A stretch of DNA of 64,000 nucleotides from CAJCIW01 sp963833965 (GTDB taxonomy: Bacteria; Chlamydiota; Chlamydiia; Chlamydiales; Rhabdochlamydiaceae): contig CAWHZZ010000001.1 in NCBI GenBank assembly GCA_963833965.1, positions 744,001 to 808,000 on the forward strand. The letters are read 5' to 3'. Of the stretch, positions 51,859 to 60,412 are shown one piece after another. The position numbers were made by a program, and so were the translations under genes. Position 1 is the stretch's first letter. Every line of letters starts with the position of its first letter. Under the pieces are notes generated by a model, which was not told the DNA's origin, did no database searches, and saw only the letters and a list, made by a program, of their open reading frames with translations.

Positions 51859-52000
51859 GAACCTATCCCAGTAAAATTTTTCGTCGATTTTCGGGATTAT
51901 TTTGGCCGATTTTCGATCCAAATTTGGGGGTAGTACCCCCCCCCAAAAAAAAAATTTGGATCGAAAGAACCCGAAAATCGACTGAAACTTTTTACTAGGC
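51859..52000. repeat. Family B palindrome, longest copy, with C9A10 homopolymer centre
   Basis: The left arm GAACCTATCCCAGTAAAATT continues through TTTCGGGATTATTTTGGCCG and CGATCCAAATTTGGGGG. The right arm returns as AAATTTGGATCGAAAGAACC, CGAAAATCGAC and ACTAGG-CTC with a few mismatches. The centre has GGGGG, TAGTA, nine C (51936-51944) and ten A. The element ends 4 bp before the uvrD ATG. Confidence 0.8.
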
Positions 52001-52004
52001 TCAA

Positions 52005-54113
52005 ATGGAAACTCTTAACCCTCAACAACAAATCGCCGTCGATCACGTCGAAGGACCCCTTCTCGTCCTCGCCGGCGCAGGCTCCGGCAAGACGCGCATC
52101 GTCACCTACCGCGTCGCGCATTTGCTGCGACTTGGGGTTCCTTCCACGGAAATTTTAGCGGTGACTTTCACCAATAAGGCCGCTGAGGAGATGCGGCACC
52201 GGATCTTGCAACTGACGCACCGGTCGGTCCTGACATGCACTTTTCACAGCTTGTGCGCGCGGATTTTACGAGAGTCGATCCCCGCTCTGGGATATTCACG
52301 CGATTTTGTCATTTACGACGAAGAAGACAGTGAGAAACTGCTCAAGGAGTGCTTTGCCGTTTTGCAGTTAAAAGAAGAAAAAGGCGAGCTCAGGAATTTT
52401 CGCTCCTCAATTTCCCAAGCGAAAAATGCACTCATTGAACCGCACCAGCTCGGTAAGGAAGAAAAAGCTCTGCAAAAAGTCTACGAGCTTTACCAAAAAA
52501 AATTGAAGGAGTATCACGCGCTTGACTTCGACGATCTGCTTTTTCTAACGGTAAAGTTATTTCAGCAACATCCTGAAATCCTTGAGCAATACCAAAGGCG
52601 CTGGTCTTTCATTCTCATCGACGAATACCAAGACACCAATGCGGCTCAATACACGATCACAAAGCTACTGGCCGAGCGGCACAAGAATGTTTTCGCGGTC
52701 GGCGACCCCGATCAATCGATCTATTCATGGAGAGGCGCAAACATCCAGAATATTCTGAACTTCGAACGAGATTTCCCTGGGGCGAAGGTGATCCCCCTGG
52801 AACAAAACTACCGCAGCCGAAGCAACATCTTAGAAGCGGCGAATGCCTTGATCAAGAATAACGCCAGCCGCTACGAAAAAAACTTGTGGAGCGACCGCGG
52901 AGAAGGGCAGAAAATCGGGATGTTTATCGCCGAAAACGATCATGCCGAGGCAGACTTTGTTGTCCAGCAGCTTTACAGGCTTCATCGAGACAACCAAGTT
53001 TCTTTCAATGACTCCGCGATCTTTTACCGGACCAACTTTCAGTCGCGCATTTTTGAAGATCATCTTCTCAAAGAACGGATCCCCTATGTCATCGTCGGAG
53101 GGCTTTCCTTTTATCAAAGGCGGGAAATCAAGGATCTGCTCGCTTGGCTGCGTATCGTCCAATCCGGCACCGACTTCCTCGCCTTTGTCCGCACCGTCAA
53201 CCTTCCTAAACGAGGACTAGGAGAAGCAACGCTGGAAAAATTGCGCGATTTCGCAGCCGAGCAGCAGGTGAATATTTTTGAAGGAAGCCGGCAAATCGCC
53301 GAAGGGCGCGCGCAATTCAAACTTTCTCAAAGGCAATTCGAAGGTCTTAAAGAATATGTCGAGATTGTCATGAGCTTGCGGGAAATGATCAAACAAGGAC
53401 GCCCCTTGCACGAGATCATCACAGAGGCGCTCGAGAGGTCGCGCTATGTCGAATATTTGCGCGATGATCCCGAGAGCTATGAGGAAAGGCGCGGAAACAT
53501 CGAAGAACTTGTCTCCAAAGCCGCAGAATGGGAAGAGGAAGTCGAACATCCATCGCTCGCCGCTTTTCTTGAAGAATTGACTTTGAAGTCGAGCGCGGAT
53601 GAGAAAGACCCTTCCGGCGAGCACGTCCGCATGATGACTTTGCACAATAGCAAAGGCCTCGAATTCGACGCCGTCTTTCTCGTCGGCATGGAAGAAGAGC
53701 TTTTCCCCCATGTCAATGCGATGGAAAATCAAGAATCCCTGGAAGAAGAGCGCCGTCTTTGCTATGTCGGGATGACGCGCGCCAAAGAGTTCCTGTATCT
53801 CACCGCTTCCCGATTTCGCTATTTGTGGGGAATGCCTCGGATGATGCGCCCCAGCCGTTTTCTCAAAGAAATCCCTGAGCACTACTTTCAATCCCAATCC
53901 CCGCAGCGGCAAGCCGACAATATCGTCTACGATGAGGAGGAGAGAACTTTCGAGCCTGGAGACACGGTGCACCATCGCGATTTCGGCACGGGCATTATTC
54001 AAAAAAGCTATCGCACATCTTTGGGATTGACGTATGATGTTTTCTTTCCTAAGGCGAATACGACACGATCTCTCGTGGCCAAGTTCGCCAGATTAAATGG
54101 AGTAAAGGAGTGA
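52005..54113 (+). CDS. uvrD: UvrD/PcrA-type superfamily 1 DNA helicase
   Basis: 702 residues, 3'-5' helicase for nucleotide excision and mismatch repair. Motifs in order: Walker A AGSGKTRIV with Lys29, Ia TFTNKAAEEM, II IDEYQDTN, III GDPDQSIYSWRGA, IV QNYRS, V TLHNSKGLEFDAVFL and VI VGMTRAKEFLYLT. The C-terminal small domain (FEPGDTVHHRDFGTGIIQ) is the PcrA Tudor-like RNA-polymerase-binding segment. It starts 4 bp after a palindromic element, so no canonical ribosome-binding site is visible. The order uvrD then rpoN recalls Chlamydia. Confidence 0.97.
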   Translation: METLNPQQQIAVDHVEGPLLVLAGAGSGKTRIVTYRVAHLLRLGVPSTEILAVTFTNKAAEEMRHRILQLTHRSVLTCTFHSLCARILRESIPALGYSRDFVIYDEEDSEKLLKECFAVLQLKEEKGELRNFRSSISQAKNALIEPHQLGKEEKALQKVYELYQKKLKEYHALDFDDLLFLTVKLFQQHPEILEQYQRRWSFILIDEYQDTNAAQYTITKLLAERHKNVFAVGDPDQSIYSWRGANIQNILNFERDFPGAKVIPLEQNYRSRSNILEAANALIKNNASRYEKNLWSDRGEGQKIGMFIAENDHAEADFVVQQLYRLHRDNQVSFNDSAIFYRTNFQSRIFEDHLLKERIPYVIVGGLSFYQRREIKDLLAWLRIVQSGTDFLAFVRTVNLPKRGLGEATLEKLRDFAAEQQVNIFEGSRQIAEGRAQFKLSQRQFEGLKEYVEIVMSLREMIKQGRPLHEIITEALERSRYVEYLRDDPESYEERRGNIEELVSKAAEWEEEVEHPSLAAFLEELTLKSSADEKDPSGEHVRMMTLHNSKGLEFDAVFLVGMEEELFPHVNAMENQESLEEERRLCYVGMTRAKEFLYLTASRFRYLWGMPRMMRPSRFLKEIPEHYFQSQSPQRQADNIVYDEEERTFEPGDTVHHRDFGTGIIQKSYRTSLGLTYDVFFPKANTTRSLVAKFARLNGVKE

Positions 54114-54117
54114 TGTT

Positions 54118-55938
54118 ATGAAAAATGAGCCAGTTACAAAACTTCACGCCAGCGGAAAATCGAAAATTTTGGCGGCCTCTTGCCAGAACCTGCAAACAGG
54201 TTCGGCCGGCGGCTGCGAAGACACGAGAAGGTCCGATGGACCTTCGCAGTGCAAAGCAGGTGAGCTAAAGCGAACCGGGGGCGAAGACATACTTGAGAAA
54301 GTAGAAAAGCCGCCGACGGGGCAAGGGACGCCAAAAGGGCGATTTTCCGCGGCGATGAGTTTTGCAACTGGCTCATATATCATAATTCTTACTTTGCTAG
54401 GGATTTCTTCCCTTTCCGCCTCTTTGACCGTTACCTCTGTGAGCCCTTCTACAGGCGCAATGGACCAAGGAGAAGCTGTTTCCATCAAAGGCACGGGGTT
54501 TACTTCTGTGCAGGATGTGTATTTTGGAAGCGTAAAATCTCCTAACTATCAAATTCTTTCCGACACCGAGATGACAGCCATCGCCCCGATTCCCTCGGGA
54601 CCGGCCGGACTCGTCCATGTGATCGTCAGCGATGGAACAGAAACCTCTTTCATCTCTTATCTAAACAGGTATGTTTTCACTCGAGGAAAATGGCTCGCTT
54701 ATTTGACCCACGGTGCATGCAATCTCGTCGGCTCTATTATCCCATTCAGTCTTGCTGAAGGAATTTCCCCTCCTTCCGCCGTTCCCATCGATGGATCGAC
54801 GACCTGTTTAGCCATCACTCCAAACAACGCGACGCTCTACGCCTCCGTCTCCAATTCTCCTTCGGACCATCGGATCGTCGTTTTCGATATCCCAAGAAAT
54901 TTAGTGAGTGATGAGATCCCATTTTCGCAAATGCCCGTCGACATCGTGATCTCCCCGTCAGGACTCGTAGGCTATGTCATCTCCGGCCAGCAGCTATCCC
55001 AAATCGACCTCACCACTAACCAGATCGTTTCCCAGCTTCCCTTGTCATTTGACGCCTCTCAGCTCGCGATCACCCCCGATGGCCTAAAAGCCTTCATTTC
55101 CCATCACGCCGACAATCGCATCTCCGTGGTGGATTTGGCCAGCAACCTTAAGATCCAAACAATCTCGATCAAAAAACCCTTTGCGATGGGAATCGAGCCA
55201 ACCGGCAAGCACATTTATGTGACAACAGGGATGGAAAACTGCTATGCGCTGGATATAAAAACCGGGGCCGTTGTGAAGAAATTCCGCGTGGGCAATTATC
55301 CCTGCTCTGTCGCAGTGAACCCCAATGGGAATGAAGTGTATGTTTGCAATTTTTCAGACAACACTGTCAGTGTGATCCAAATCCAAAAAGGCAAGCGGAA
55401 TACCACTCGTGAAATCCCCGTCGGGGCGGGACCGGTCTCGATCGCTATCTCTCCAGATGGAAACACAGGCTATGTCAACAATGGGCTCGATGGAACAATG
55501 ACATCCATCGACCTGAACACGCACACTGTCTTAAGCAACGATTCAATAGACCCTGCTCTTTTTGGAATCGCCATCACTCCGGACCAATGCCCGATCGCAA
55601 TTTTTCATGCCGTCAACCTGGATGGATTTTTAACCTTCGCCTTCGACGGCTCTTCCTCGATCACTCCGGTCGGGGAAATCACAACCTACATTTGGAATTT
55701 TGAAGGTTATCCAATAACGACAACAAGCCCCTTCATTTCCTATGAGTTTGGAACACCGGGAGTCTTCCCTGTCACCCTGACGGTCATCAATTCTGCAGGG
55801 ACCTCGACGAAACCAGTGTTTACCGGCAAAACGATGAACCGCAATGGAGGATACCTCGCTCAAGCCGCAGGAATGGTCATCATCCCCTGGCCAACTCCAC
55901 CTGGCTCACAAGAACTCTCTGATCACCTTGGAGACTGA
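54118..55938 (+). CDS. Secreted TIG - beta-propeller - PKD protein with a repeat-derived N-terminus
   Basis: 606 residues if translation starts at ATG 54118. Residues 4-86 are encoded by a 248 bp inverted-repeat element. An ATG at 54355, near the end of that element, would give a normal signal peptide MSFATGSYIIILTLLGISSL and is a strong alternative start. Then an IPT/TIG domain (~105-180), about seven weak YVTN-like blades (e.g. VAVNPNGNEVYVCNFSDNTV) from ~195 to 490, and a PKD domain (WNFEGYPITTTSPFISYEFG). Probably a surface or periplasmic binding protein, distantly related to the tandem propeller genes at 40-42.7 kb. Its 3' end overlaps the convergent GT9 gene by 33 bp. Confidence 0.8.
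   Translation: MKNEPVTKLHASGKSKILAASCQNLQTGSAGGCEDTRRSDGPSQCKAGELKRTGGEDILEKVEKPPTGQGTPKGRFSAAMSFATGSYIIILTLLGISSLSASLTVTSVSPSTGAMDQGEAVSIKGTGFTSVQDVYFGSVKSPNYQILSDTEMTAIAPIPSGPAGLVHVIVSDGTETSFISYLNRYVFTRGKWLAYLTHGACNLVGSIIPFSLAEGISPPSAVPIDGSTTCLAITPNNATLYASVSNSPSDHRIVVFDIPRNLVSDEIPFSQMPVDIVISPSGLVGYVISGQQLSQIDLTTNQIVSQLPLSFDASQLAITPDGLKAFISHHADNRISVVDLASNLKIQTISIKKPFAMGIEPTGKHIYVTTGMENCYALDIKTGAVVKKFRVGNYPCSVAVNPNGNEVYVCNFSDNTVSVIQIQKGKRNTTREIPVGAGPVSIAISPDGNTGYVNNGLDGTMTSIDLNTHTVLSNDSIDPALFGIAITPDQCPIAIFHAVNLDGFLTFAFDGSSSITPVGEITTYIWNFEGYPITTTSPFISYEFGTPGVFPVTLTVINSAGTSTKPVFTGKTMNRNGGYLAQAAGMVIIPWPTPPGSQELSDHLGD
54127..54374. repeat. Family C MITE-like element, full copy 1 (248 bp)
   Basis: Begins GAGCCAGTTACAAAACT and ends AGTTTTGCAACTGGCTC, a 17 bp terminal inverted repeat with one mismatch. 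The inner sequence is ~85-90% identical by eye to 61429-61676, with exactly the same length. It has internal hairpins, such as AACCTGCAAACAGGTT and AAGGTCC-GAT-GGACCTT. It begins 9 bp after the ATG of its host gene and is open in that reading frame over its whole length. Confidence 0.88.
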
Positions 55939-56820
55939 GATCCACTTTTTCCAATAGAGGTCTCGAAGCCTGAGTCCTTTGATATTGGGAATCCATGGCG
56001 AAGGGACGATGACTTTACCAGGCGCCCATGAAGGGCGCCAAAATTTTGCGTTCTGCGCGCTCCGGCAAATCGTCACAGTCGGCAAGCCTAAACAGGAGGC
56101 GAGATGTCCGATTCCTGAGTCATTGCCGATCATATATCCCGATTCGCAGACAAAACTCGCCAACTCTCCGAGGTTGGAAAATAGGGGAGCCTCGACATGT
56201 TCGAGGTCCCAGCCTTGCCGCTCTTCCCTCGTCAAGAGAAAGCAAGGGCGAAAATCGCGCCGCTTTAACTCTGAAGCGAGCTCGATATATTTTTCTCTCG
56301 GCCAATTCTTTCCTTCTCTAGAGCTGACCGGATGAATGACGACCCTTTTTTTCACGCTTCTAGGGTTCAATCCTTCCGGAACAATGATCCCATTGGACTT
56401 CGTCGCGACGGTAAATTGAAGGATTTCTTGGCAAAAAGTATAGAGATTTTCGACAAACGAACGCGTTCCATCGAATTTTCCCTCCTCCCAATAAAGATAA
56501 TCGCGGTTTGCGGTCGCAATTGGGTTCAACACCGTCGTTTTTTTTGGAAAATGCCGCTCGCAATAGGCCAAAACAGCTTGCATCCACAGCGAGTTTTCCA
56601 AAACGATAAAGAAATGGTCGTATTGGGAAAGAATAGAGGACAATTCGCTTTCTTGAGGGAAACGCTTTAGGGGAAGATGGGGAAACCAGCCCTGCAGCTG
56701 ATGTAAAAAAGGATGAAAGGTCGTGACGCGCCTCCCGTTCAGGTGCAGATTGTTCGACAGCACGAGAGCGATCAACCCATCTCCAAGTCCTAAACAGCTG
56801 AAAACCGCACAATTTTCCAT
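55906..56820 (-). CDS. Glycosyltransferase family 9 (heptosyltransferase-like)
   Basis: 304 residues. Two Rossmann-like halves (GT-B). N-terminal SCLGLGDGLIALVLSNNLHL; C-terminal VVIHPVSSREGKNWPREKYI and MIGNDSGIGHLASCLGLPTV, which are the ADP-heptose:LPS heptosyltransferase signatures (the second one binds the nucleotide-sugar). An LPS-core or similar glycan role is likely; the acceptor is unknown. The usual basic N-terminus is shortened compared with WaaC/WaaF. It is divergent from rpoN and its end overlaps the propeller gene. Confidence 0.85.
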   Translation of the reverse strand: MENCAVFSCLGLGDGLIALVLSNNLHLNGRRVTTFHPFLHQLQGWFPHLPLKRFPQESELSSILSQYDHFFIVLENSLWMQAVLAYCERHFPKKTTVLNPIATANRDYLYWEEGKFDGTRSFVENLYTFCQEILQFTVATKSNGIIVPEGLNPRSVKKRVVIHPVSSREGKNWPREKYIELASELKRRDFRPCFLLTREERQGWDLEHVEAPLFSNLGELASFVCESGYMIGNDSGIGHLASCLGLPTVTICRSAQNAKFWRPSWAPGKVIVPSPWIPNIKGLRLRDLYWKKWISVSKVIREFL

Positions 56821-56908
56821 GTTGAAAATTATAATCTCGATGAAGATTTCTGTAAAACAGCTTTACACGAATAGACAAAATAACAAATTAATTGTATTAA
56901 TTAAAATT

Positions 56909-58240
56909 ATGCAATCAGTTTCATTAATACAAGAAAATCAAGCTTCATTAAAACAACAACAACAGTTGCTTGTCAATTTAGCTATGAAACAGGCTTTTCA
57001 CGTCCTCCAACTCCCTTTGGTGGAATTGTCGGAGTGGCTGAAATTGGAAATCGAAGCCAATCCCGTTTTGGAAATCGATCCTGCGCCAGAGGAAATAAAA
57101 GACCGCCTCGAAGATCTGCGGTTTCGAGAAAAACAGCCGCGTCGGCAGACCGGCCATCACCCAGAAAGTCTTCTCGCCGCTCACGTTTCCCTCTATGAAC
57201 ATCTCACAAGGCAAATCCCTCTCATCATCAAAGATCCGCAGCAGGCCCGCCTCGCAGAGTTGATCATCGGCCATCTCAACGATAAAGGGTTTTTAGACAC
57301 GCCCCTTTCTGAAATCGAGCCTTCGCTCCCTTTAGAAACCAAAGAGATTGTCTTAAGCGCCGTTCAATCCTTCGATCCTCCCGGCATAGCCGCCCGCGGC
57401 CTCCAAGAGTGCTTATTGCTCCAGTTAAAAATGAAAGGAAAGGGCCACTCCCTTACAGCAAACATCATCGAAAACGGATTTCAAGACTTGCTGCATAACC
57501 GACTGCCACGCATTGCACAAAAGCTTCAGATCGCGATCCCAGAATTAGTTAGAATCATCGAAAAAGAGATCGCACCGCTTGATTTGTATCCAGGCTACCG
57601 ATTTTACAAACCCGAGACCGCCCCCATTGTCCCCGATTTAACTTTCGCTTGTTTCGAGGACAAATGGCAAATCGATATCAACGCCTCTTTGCTCCCGCGT
57701 TTTCAAATCGCCCCCGTTTATCTGCAAGCGCTTAAAGACGCCTCATTCGAAGAGGCCGCCTTCTTAAGACGCCATTTGGTCAGCGGGCGCTGGCTCGCCA
57801 AAGTGGTCCAGCGGCGCAATGGCACTCTGTGGCGCATTGGACAGGCCATCCTCAAAAGACAAATCGACTTTTTTAATGGGGAAAAAACGGGGCTTGCGCC
57901 ATTAACTGTGCGTGAAACCGCCGAAGAACTCGGCCTTCACGAATCGACAATTGCCCGTGCCATTTCGAATAAATACGCCGCCTGCCCCCAAGGCTTACTT
58001 CCCCTAAAATCGTTCTTCAGCCAGGCCGTTTCAGTCAAAAACGGAAGGACAATCTCCAAGCACAACCTTAGAAAAATGCTCGCGCGGGCAATTGAAAGAG
58101 AAGACAAGCAGCATCCTCTGTCCGATGAGGAGATCGCCCGCCAATTTCAAAATTTAGGCATCGCTTCCGCAAGGCGGACCATCGCTAAATACCGCACAGC
58201 GTTAAACATCGCCCCCGCCGCGAGGCGAAAAAAGTATTAG
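56909..58240 (+). CDS. rpoN: RNA polymerase sigma-54 factor
   Basis: 443 residues from ATG 56909; the frame is open further upstream but crosses the divergent GT9 gene. Region I is Gln-rich (MQSVSLIQENQASLKQQQQ), which receives AAA+ activators. There follow the core-binding region, the HTH TVRETAEELGLHESTIARAI that recognises the -12 element, and the RpoN box ARRTIAKYR at residues 421-429 for the -24 element. Sigma-54 needs an enhancer-binding activator, none of which is in the window. It is preceded by an A/T-rich promoter region (AATTAATTGTATTAATTAAA). Confidence 0.96.
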   Translation: MQSVSLIQENQASLKQQQQLLVNLAMKQAFHVLQLPLVELSEWLKLEIEANPVLEIDPAPEEIKDRLEDLRFREKQPRRQTGHHPESLLAAHVSLYEHLTRQIPLIIKDPQQARLAELIIGHLNDKGFLDTPLSEIEPSLPLETKEIVLSAVQSFDPPGIAARGLQECLLLQLKMKGKGHSLTANIIENGFQDLLHNRLPRIAQKLQIAIPELVRIIEKEIAPLDLYPGYRFYKPETAPIVPDLTFACFEDKWQIDINASLLPRFQIAPVYLQALKDASFEEAAFLRRHLVSGRWLAKVVQRRNGTLWRIGQAILKRQIDFFNGEKTGLAPLTVRETAEELGLHESTIARAISNKYAACPQGLLPLKSFFSQAVSVKNGRTISKHNLRKMLARAIEREDKQHPLSDEEIARQFQNLGIASARRTIAKYRTALNIAPAARRKKY

Positions 58241-58275
58241 ACGGACTTGAAGGATTGCGCTCGGGTGTACCGTTC

Positions 58276-58517
58276 AACGCAAAGACGCACTGTGCTCCAT
58301 CTCAAAAGTTTTTAGAGTAATTTTGGCGTCAAAGCCCATATTATCGACGATCGCAAGTTCCTTCGTATTGATTTAATACGGAGGAACTTGCGAAGCCTGC
58401 GGTCGATCGATTCTACGGAGCTTTCACGCTCGAAATTCCATCAAAAACTTTTGAGATGGATCACAAGTCGCGAAGACGCGGAGAAAATTGAAAATGATTT
58501 ATAAAAATCTTTGCGTT
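58276..58517. repeat. Family D nested palindrome, long copy
   Basis: Three nested inverted repeats share one centre region: outer AACGCAAAGA (58276-58285) / TCTTTGCGTT (58508-58517); middle CCATCTCAAAAGTTTTT (58297-58313) / its perfect complement (58443-58459); inner GCAAGTTCCTTCGTATT (58353-58369) / 58375-58391 with one mismatch and a 5 nt loop. The right shoulder (GACGCGGAGAAAATTGAAAA) is shared with 30406-30486. It fills the gap between the converging rpoN and metallopeptidase-like genes and could terminate both transcripts. Confidence 0.75.
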
Positions 58518-58524
58518 AAATCGT

Positions 58525-59358
58525 CTAAAAATAGGCTGCGGAGATCAGACGCCAGCGCAAATCGTTTTTTCGCTGCTCTGCAGCGAAGGAAGCAATTTCA
58601 TCCGGTGTGCACTTGGCAAAGCGTTCGATTTCCCGATCTGTAAGGCGCAGGGCAACAGCCAAAGCCTGACCCGGTTTTTTCACCGCTTTTTCTAAACGTT
58701 CCAGGGCTTTCGAAAATACACTCTGAGACCGAGCCAGCCGCCCTGTCGCCACTGCCAAAAAGCCCAACGGCGCCCATAACCAATAGTTTCCACCCATAGA
58801 GAAATCGAAAATGGTTTCTGCCATACAACAAGCCCAAGAAACGGCGAGAAGTAAAACAAATCCTAATGCTTCGCGCGGCTGGGAAAAAAGAGGCCCAAAG
58901 TAGCGGCGAAAACTGTTTTTAGAGGTGCGAAAGGCCAAAATTTCTTCGAAACGCCTTTCATCAAACGTGAGGCGCATGGCGTGGACCATTTCATGGGCAA
59001 TCGTCTCTTCCAAGGGGTAGAAACGGCTGAGAAAAAAATTTTTTATCTGAATCGACACCCTTCGCCCAGTCTGAGGGTCTTCTTCAATCCAAGCAGCGGC
59101 CGCTTCCCAAGGACGCAGGCCTTTGCTGCTCTCGTGAATTTCCATCCAATCAGGGGAAGCGTGAAAAAGTTTTTTCGTAATACTGCACGCGGATGCGACT
59201 TTGCCAAATCGATCAGCCCGGTTCACTACGCTCACCTGCTTTGCACTGCGAAGGTTCACCGGACCTTCTCGTGTCTTCGCAGCCCTCAGGAAAAAAAGCT
59301 CTTCAGTTTCCTCGGGGCCAGGAAATAATCCCTGTTCATTTAGACTTACTAAATCCAT
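58525..59358 (-). CDS. Membrane-associated protein with HExxH zinc-peptidase motif
   Basis: 277 residues from ATG 59358 (AAAAGGA upstream). His122-Glu123-x-x-His126 in TIAHEMVHAMRL is a gluzincin-type zinc motif; no third ligand is certain. Two hydrophobic stretches follow (ALGFVLLLAVSWACCMAETI, WLWAPLGFLAVATG), so the motif lies before a membrane hairpin. Residues ~26-48 (RAAKTREGPVNLRSAKQV) come from a ~65 bp remnant of the family C repeat inserted in frame. It ends the glycosyltransferase operon and its start overlaps the previous gene by 23 bp. Peptidase activity is plausible, not proved. Confidence 0.65.
   Translation of the reverse strand: MDLVSLNEQGLFPGPEETEELFFLRAAKTREGPVNLRSAKQVSVVNRADRFGKVASACSITKKLFHASPDWMEIHESSKGLRPWEAAAAWIEEDPQTGRRVSIQIKNFFLSRFYPLEETIAHEMVHAMRLTFDERRFEEILAFRTSKNSFRRYFGPLFSQPREALGFVLLLAVSWACCMAETIFDFSMGGNYWLWAPLGFLAVATGRLARSQSVFSKALERLEKAVKKPGQALAVALRLTDREIERFAKCTPDEIASFAAEQRKNDLRWRLISAAYF
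59218..59282. repeat. Family C core remnant inside the HExxH gene
   Basis: The string CGCTCACCTGCTTTGCACTG, then CGAAGGTTCACCGGACCTTC and TCGTGTCTTCGCAG, is the reverse complement of the middle of the 248 bp elements, with only a few differences. The terminal repeats are missing. The host frame passes through it without a stop. Confidence 0.75.
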
Positions 59359-60412
59359 AAATCCTTTTAATGTTAACAAAAAGGATTATTAAGCCCAATA
59401 AATTAAGAATGGATACTATTCCGAAAAACAAAAGAATTTTATTGCTCTTTTTCGTGAGTTGCATCAGCCGCTGCCGCACCATTTTTTCAAAGGCCGTCTC
59501 CTTCTCATGCCAAACACCGGCGTATTGATGGCGCGCATAGATCGAAAGATCATCTTTCGGCGCGTCAAAATAGTAGGCCGGAAAGACGATATCGCGATTG
59601 CCGTTTTGATTGCCTTTTTCCTTGATGGCTTCGCCAAATAGCCAAAAGGTGCGATGAAGAACGCGGTTGAGCATCGAATCCCGATCGGCACCAGGGTATT
59701 CCTTGTCGATCTGGTCCCACTTTTCCGCGAGAGTTTCCATGCAGCGGGCGAGGATGGGATGTCCCGGCTTGACGCCAATCAGATTATTCGTCGGATGAAT
59801 GCAACTCGGAAGACTACTCGTATAGGGCATGTCGATGCCGCAAAAAAAGTCGTAAGCTTCATTCAACGGATCGAAGGGTTTGAAGCATTTGACATCGTGA
59901 TCGACGTAAATGCCACCCTCGCGATAGAGAATTTCATAGCGCAAGAGGTCCGATTTTTCCCCATAGCTTTCCGATTTGGAAAAGCAGCTTTTCAGTTTTA
60001 AAAATTCAACCTCTTGAATCATGCGCATGCGCATTCCGGGGCATGGCACCGGTCTTTGCCTGTCTGTCCAAAAATTAAAGGTCCAGTCGGGGTGTTTGGC
60101 CATCCAAGTCCTGACATTTTCCACAGACTCGCGAGGAAATTGCTTCGGGCCAATCCAAATGAAATGGACAATCTTTGGCACTTGAGATCCAGCTTCGGCC
60201 GCGCCAATTAAACCTTTTCGTAAATCATACATTCTTTCGAAGAAATGCAGCTGCTCGAAATCTTCCTTTGTCTGGACGAAACCCCACGCAGGGAGATTTT
60301 TGCCAGACAGGCTTTCAAAGTCGTCAGCGGAAGGGAACGAGGTCTCTTTCTTTTTCTGGCAAGCGGCTACCAAGAAACTGAAAACGACAAGCAAGAGTAA
60401 AATCTTTTTCAC
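59336..60412 (-). CDS. DXD-type glycosyltransferase, membrane lipoprotein-like, paralogue 3
   Basis: 358 residues from a GTG (60412) that overlaps the previous stop as GTGA. Lipoprotein-type signal MKKILLLLVVFSFLVAAC with lipobox VAAC; C-terminal transmembrane helix (~325-345). The central domain is the sugar-binding DXD family (Gly_transf_sug, related to Och1 and toxin glycosyltransferases): KIVHFIWIGPKQFPRESVEN, KSDLLRYEILYREGGIYVDH and Asp171-His-Asp173, which coordinates metal and nucleotide-sugar. HLNG-type donors cannot be predicted. It is one of three paralogues encoded in tandem, likely acting outside the cytoplasm. Confidence 0.82.
   Translation of the reverse strand: MKKILLLLVVFSFLVAACQKKKETSFPSADDFESLSGKNLPAWGFVQTKEDFEQLHFFERMYDLRKGLIGAAEAGSQVPKIVHFIWIGPKQFPRESVENVRTWMAKHPDWTFNFWTDRQRPVPCPGMRMRMIQEVEFLKLKSCFSKSESYGEKSDLLRYEILYREGGIYVDHDVKCFKPFDPLNEAYDFFCGIDMPYTSSLPSCIHPTNNLIGVKPGHPILARCMETLAEKWDQIDKEYPGADRDSMLNRVLHRTFWLFGEAIKEKGNQNGNRDIVFPAYYFDAPKDDLSIYARHQYAGVWHEKETAFEKMVRQRLMQLTKKSNKILLFFGIVSILNLLGLIILFVNIKRIYGFSKSK

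Noticed and set aside
53217..54002. 261-codon minus-strand frame antisense to uvrD
   Set aside because: Lies wholly within a helicase gene with all motifs; no ribosome-binding site or homology pattern.
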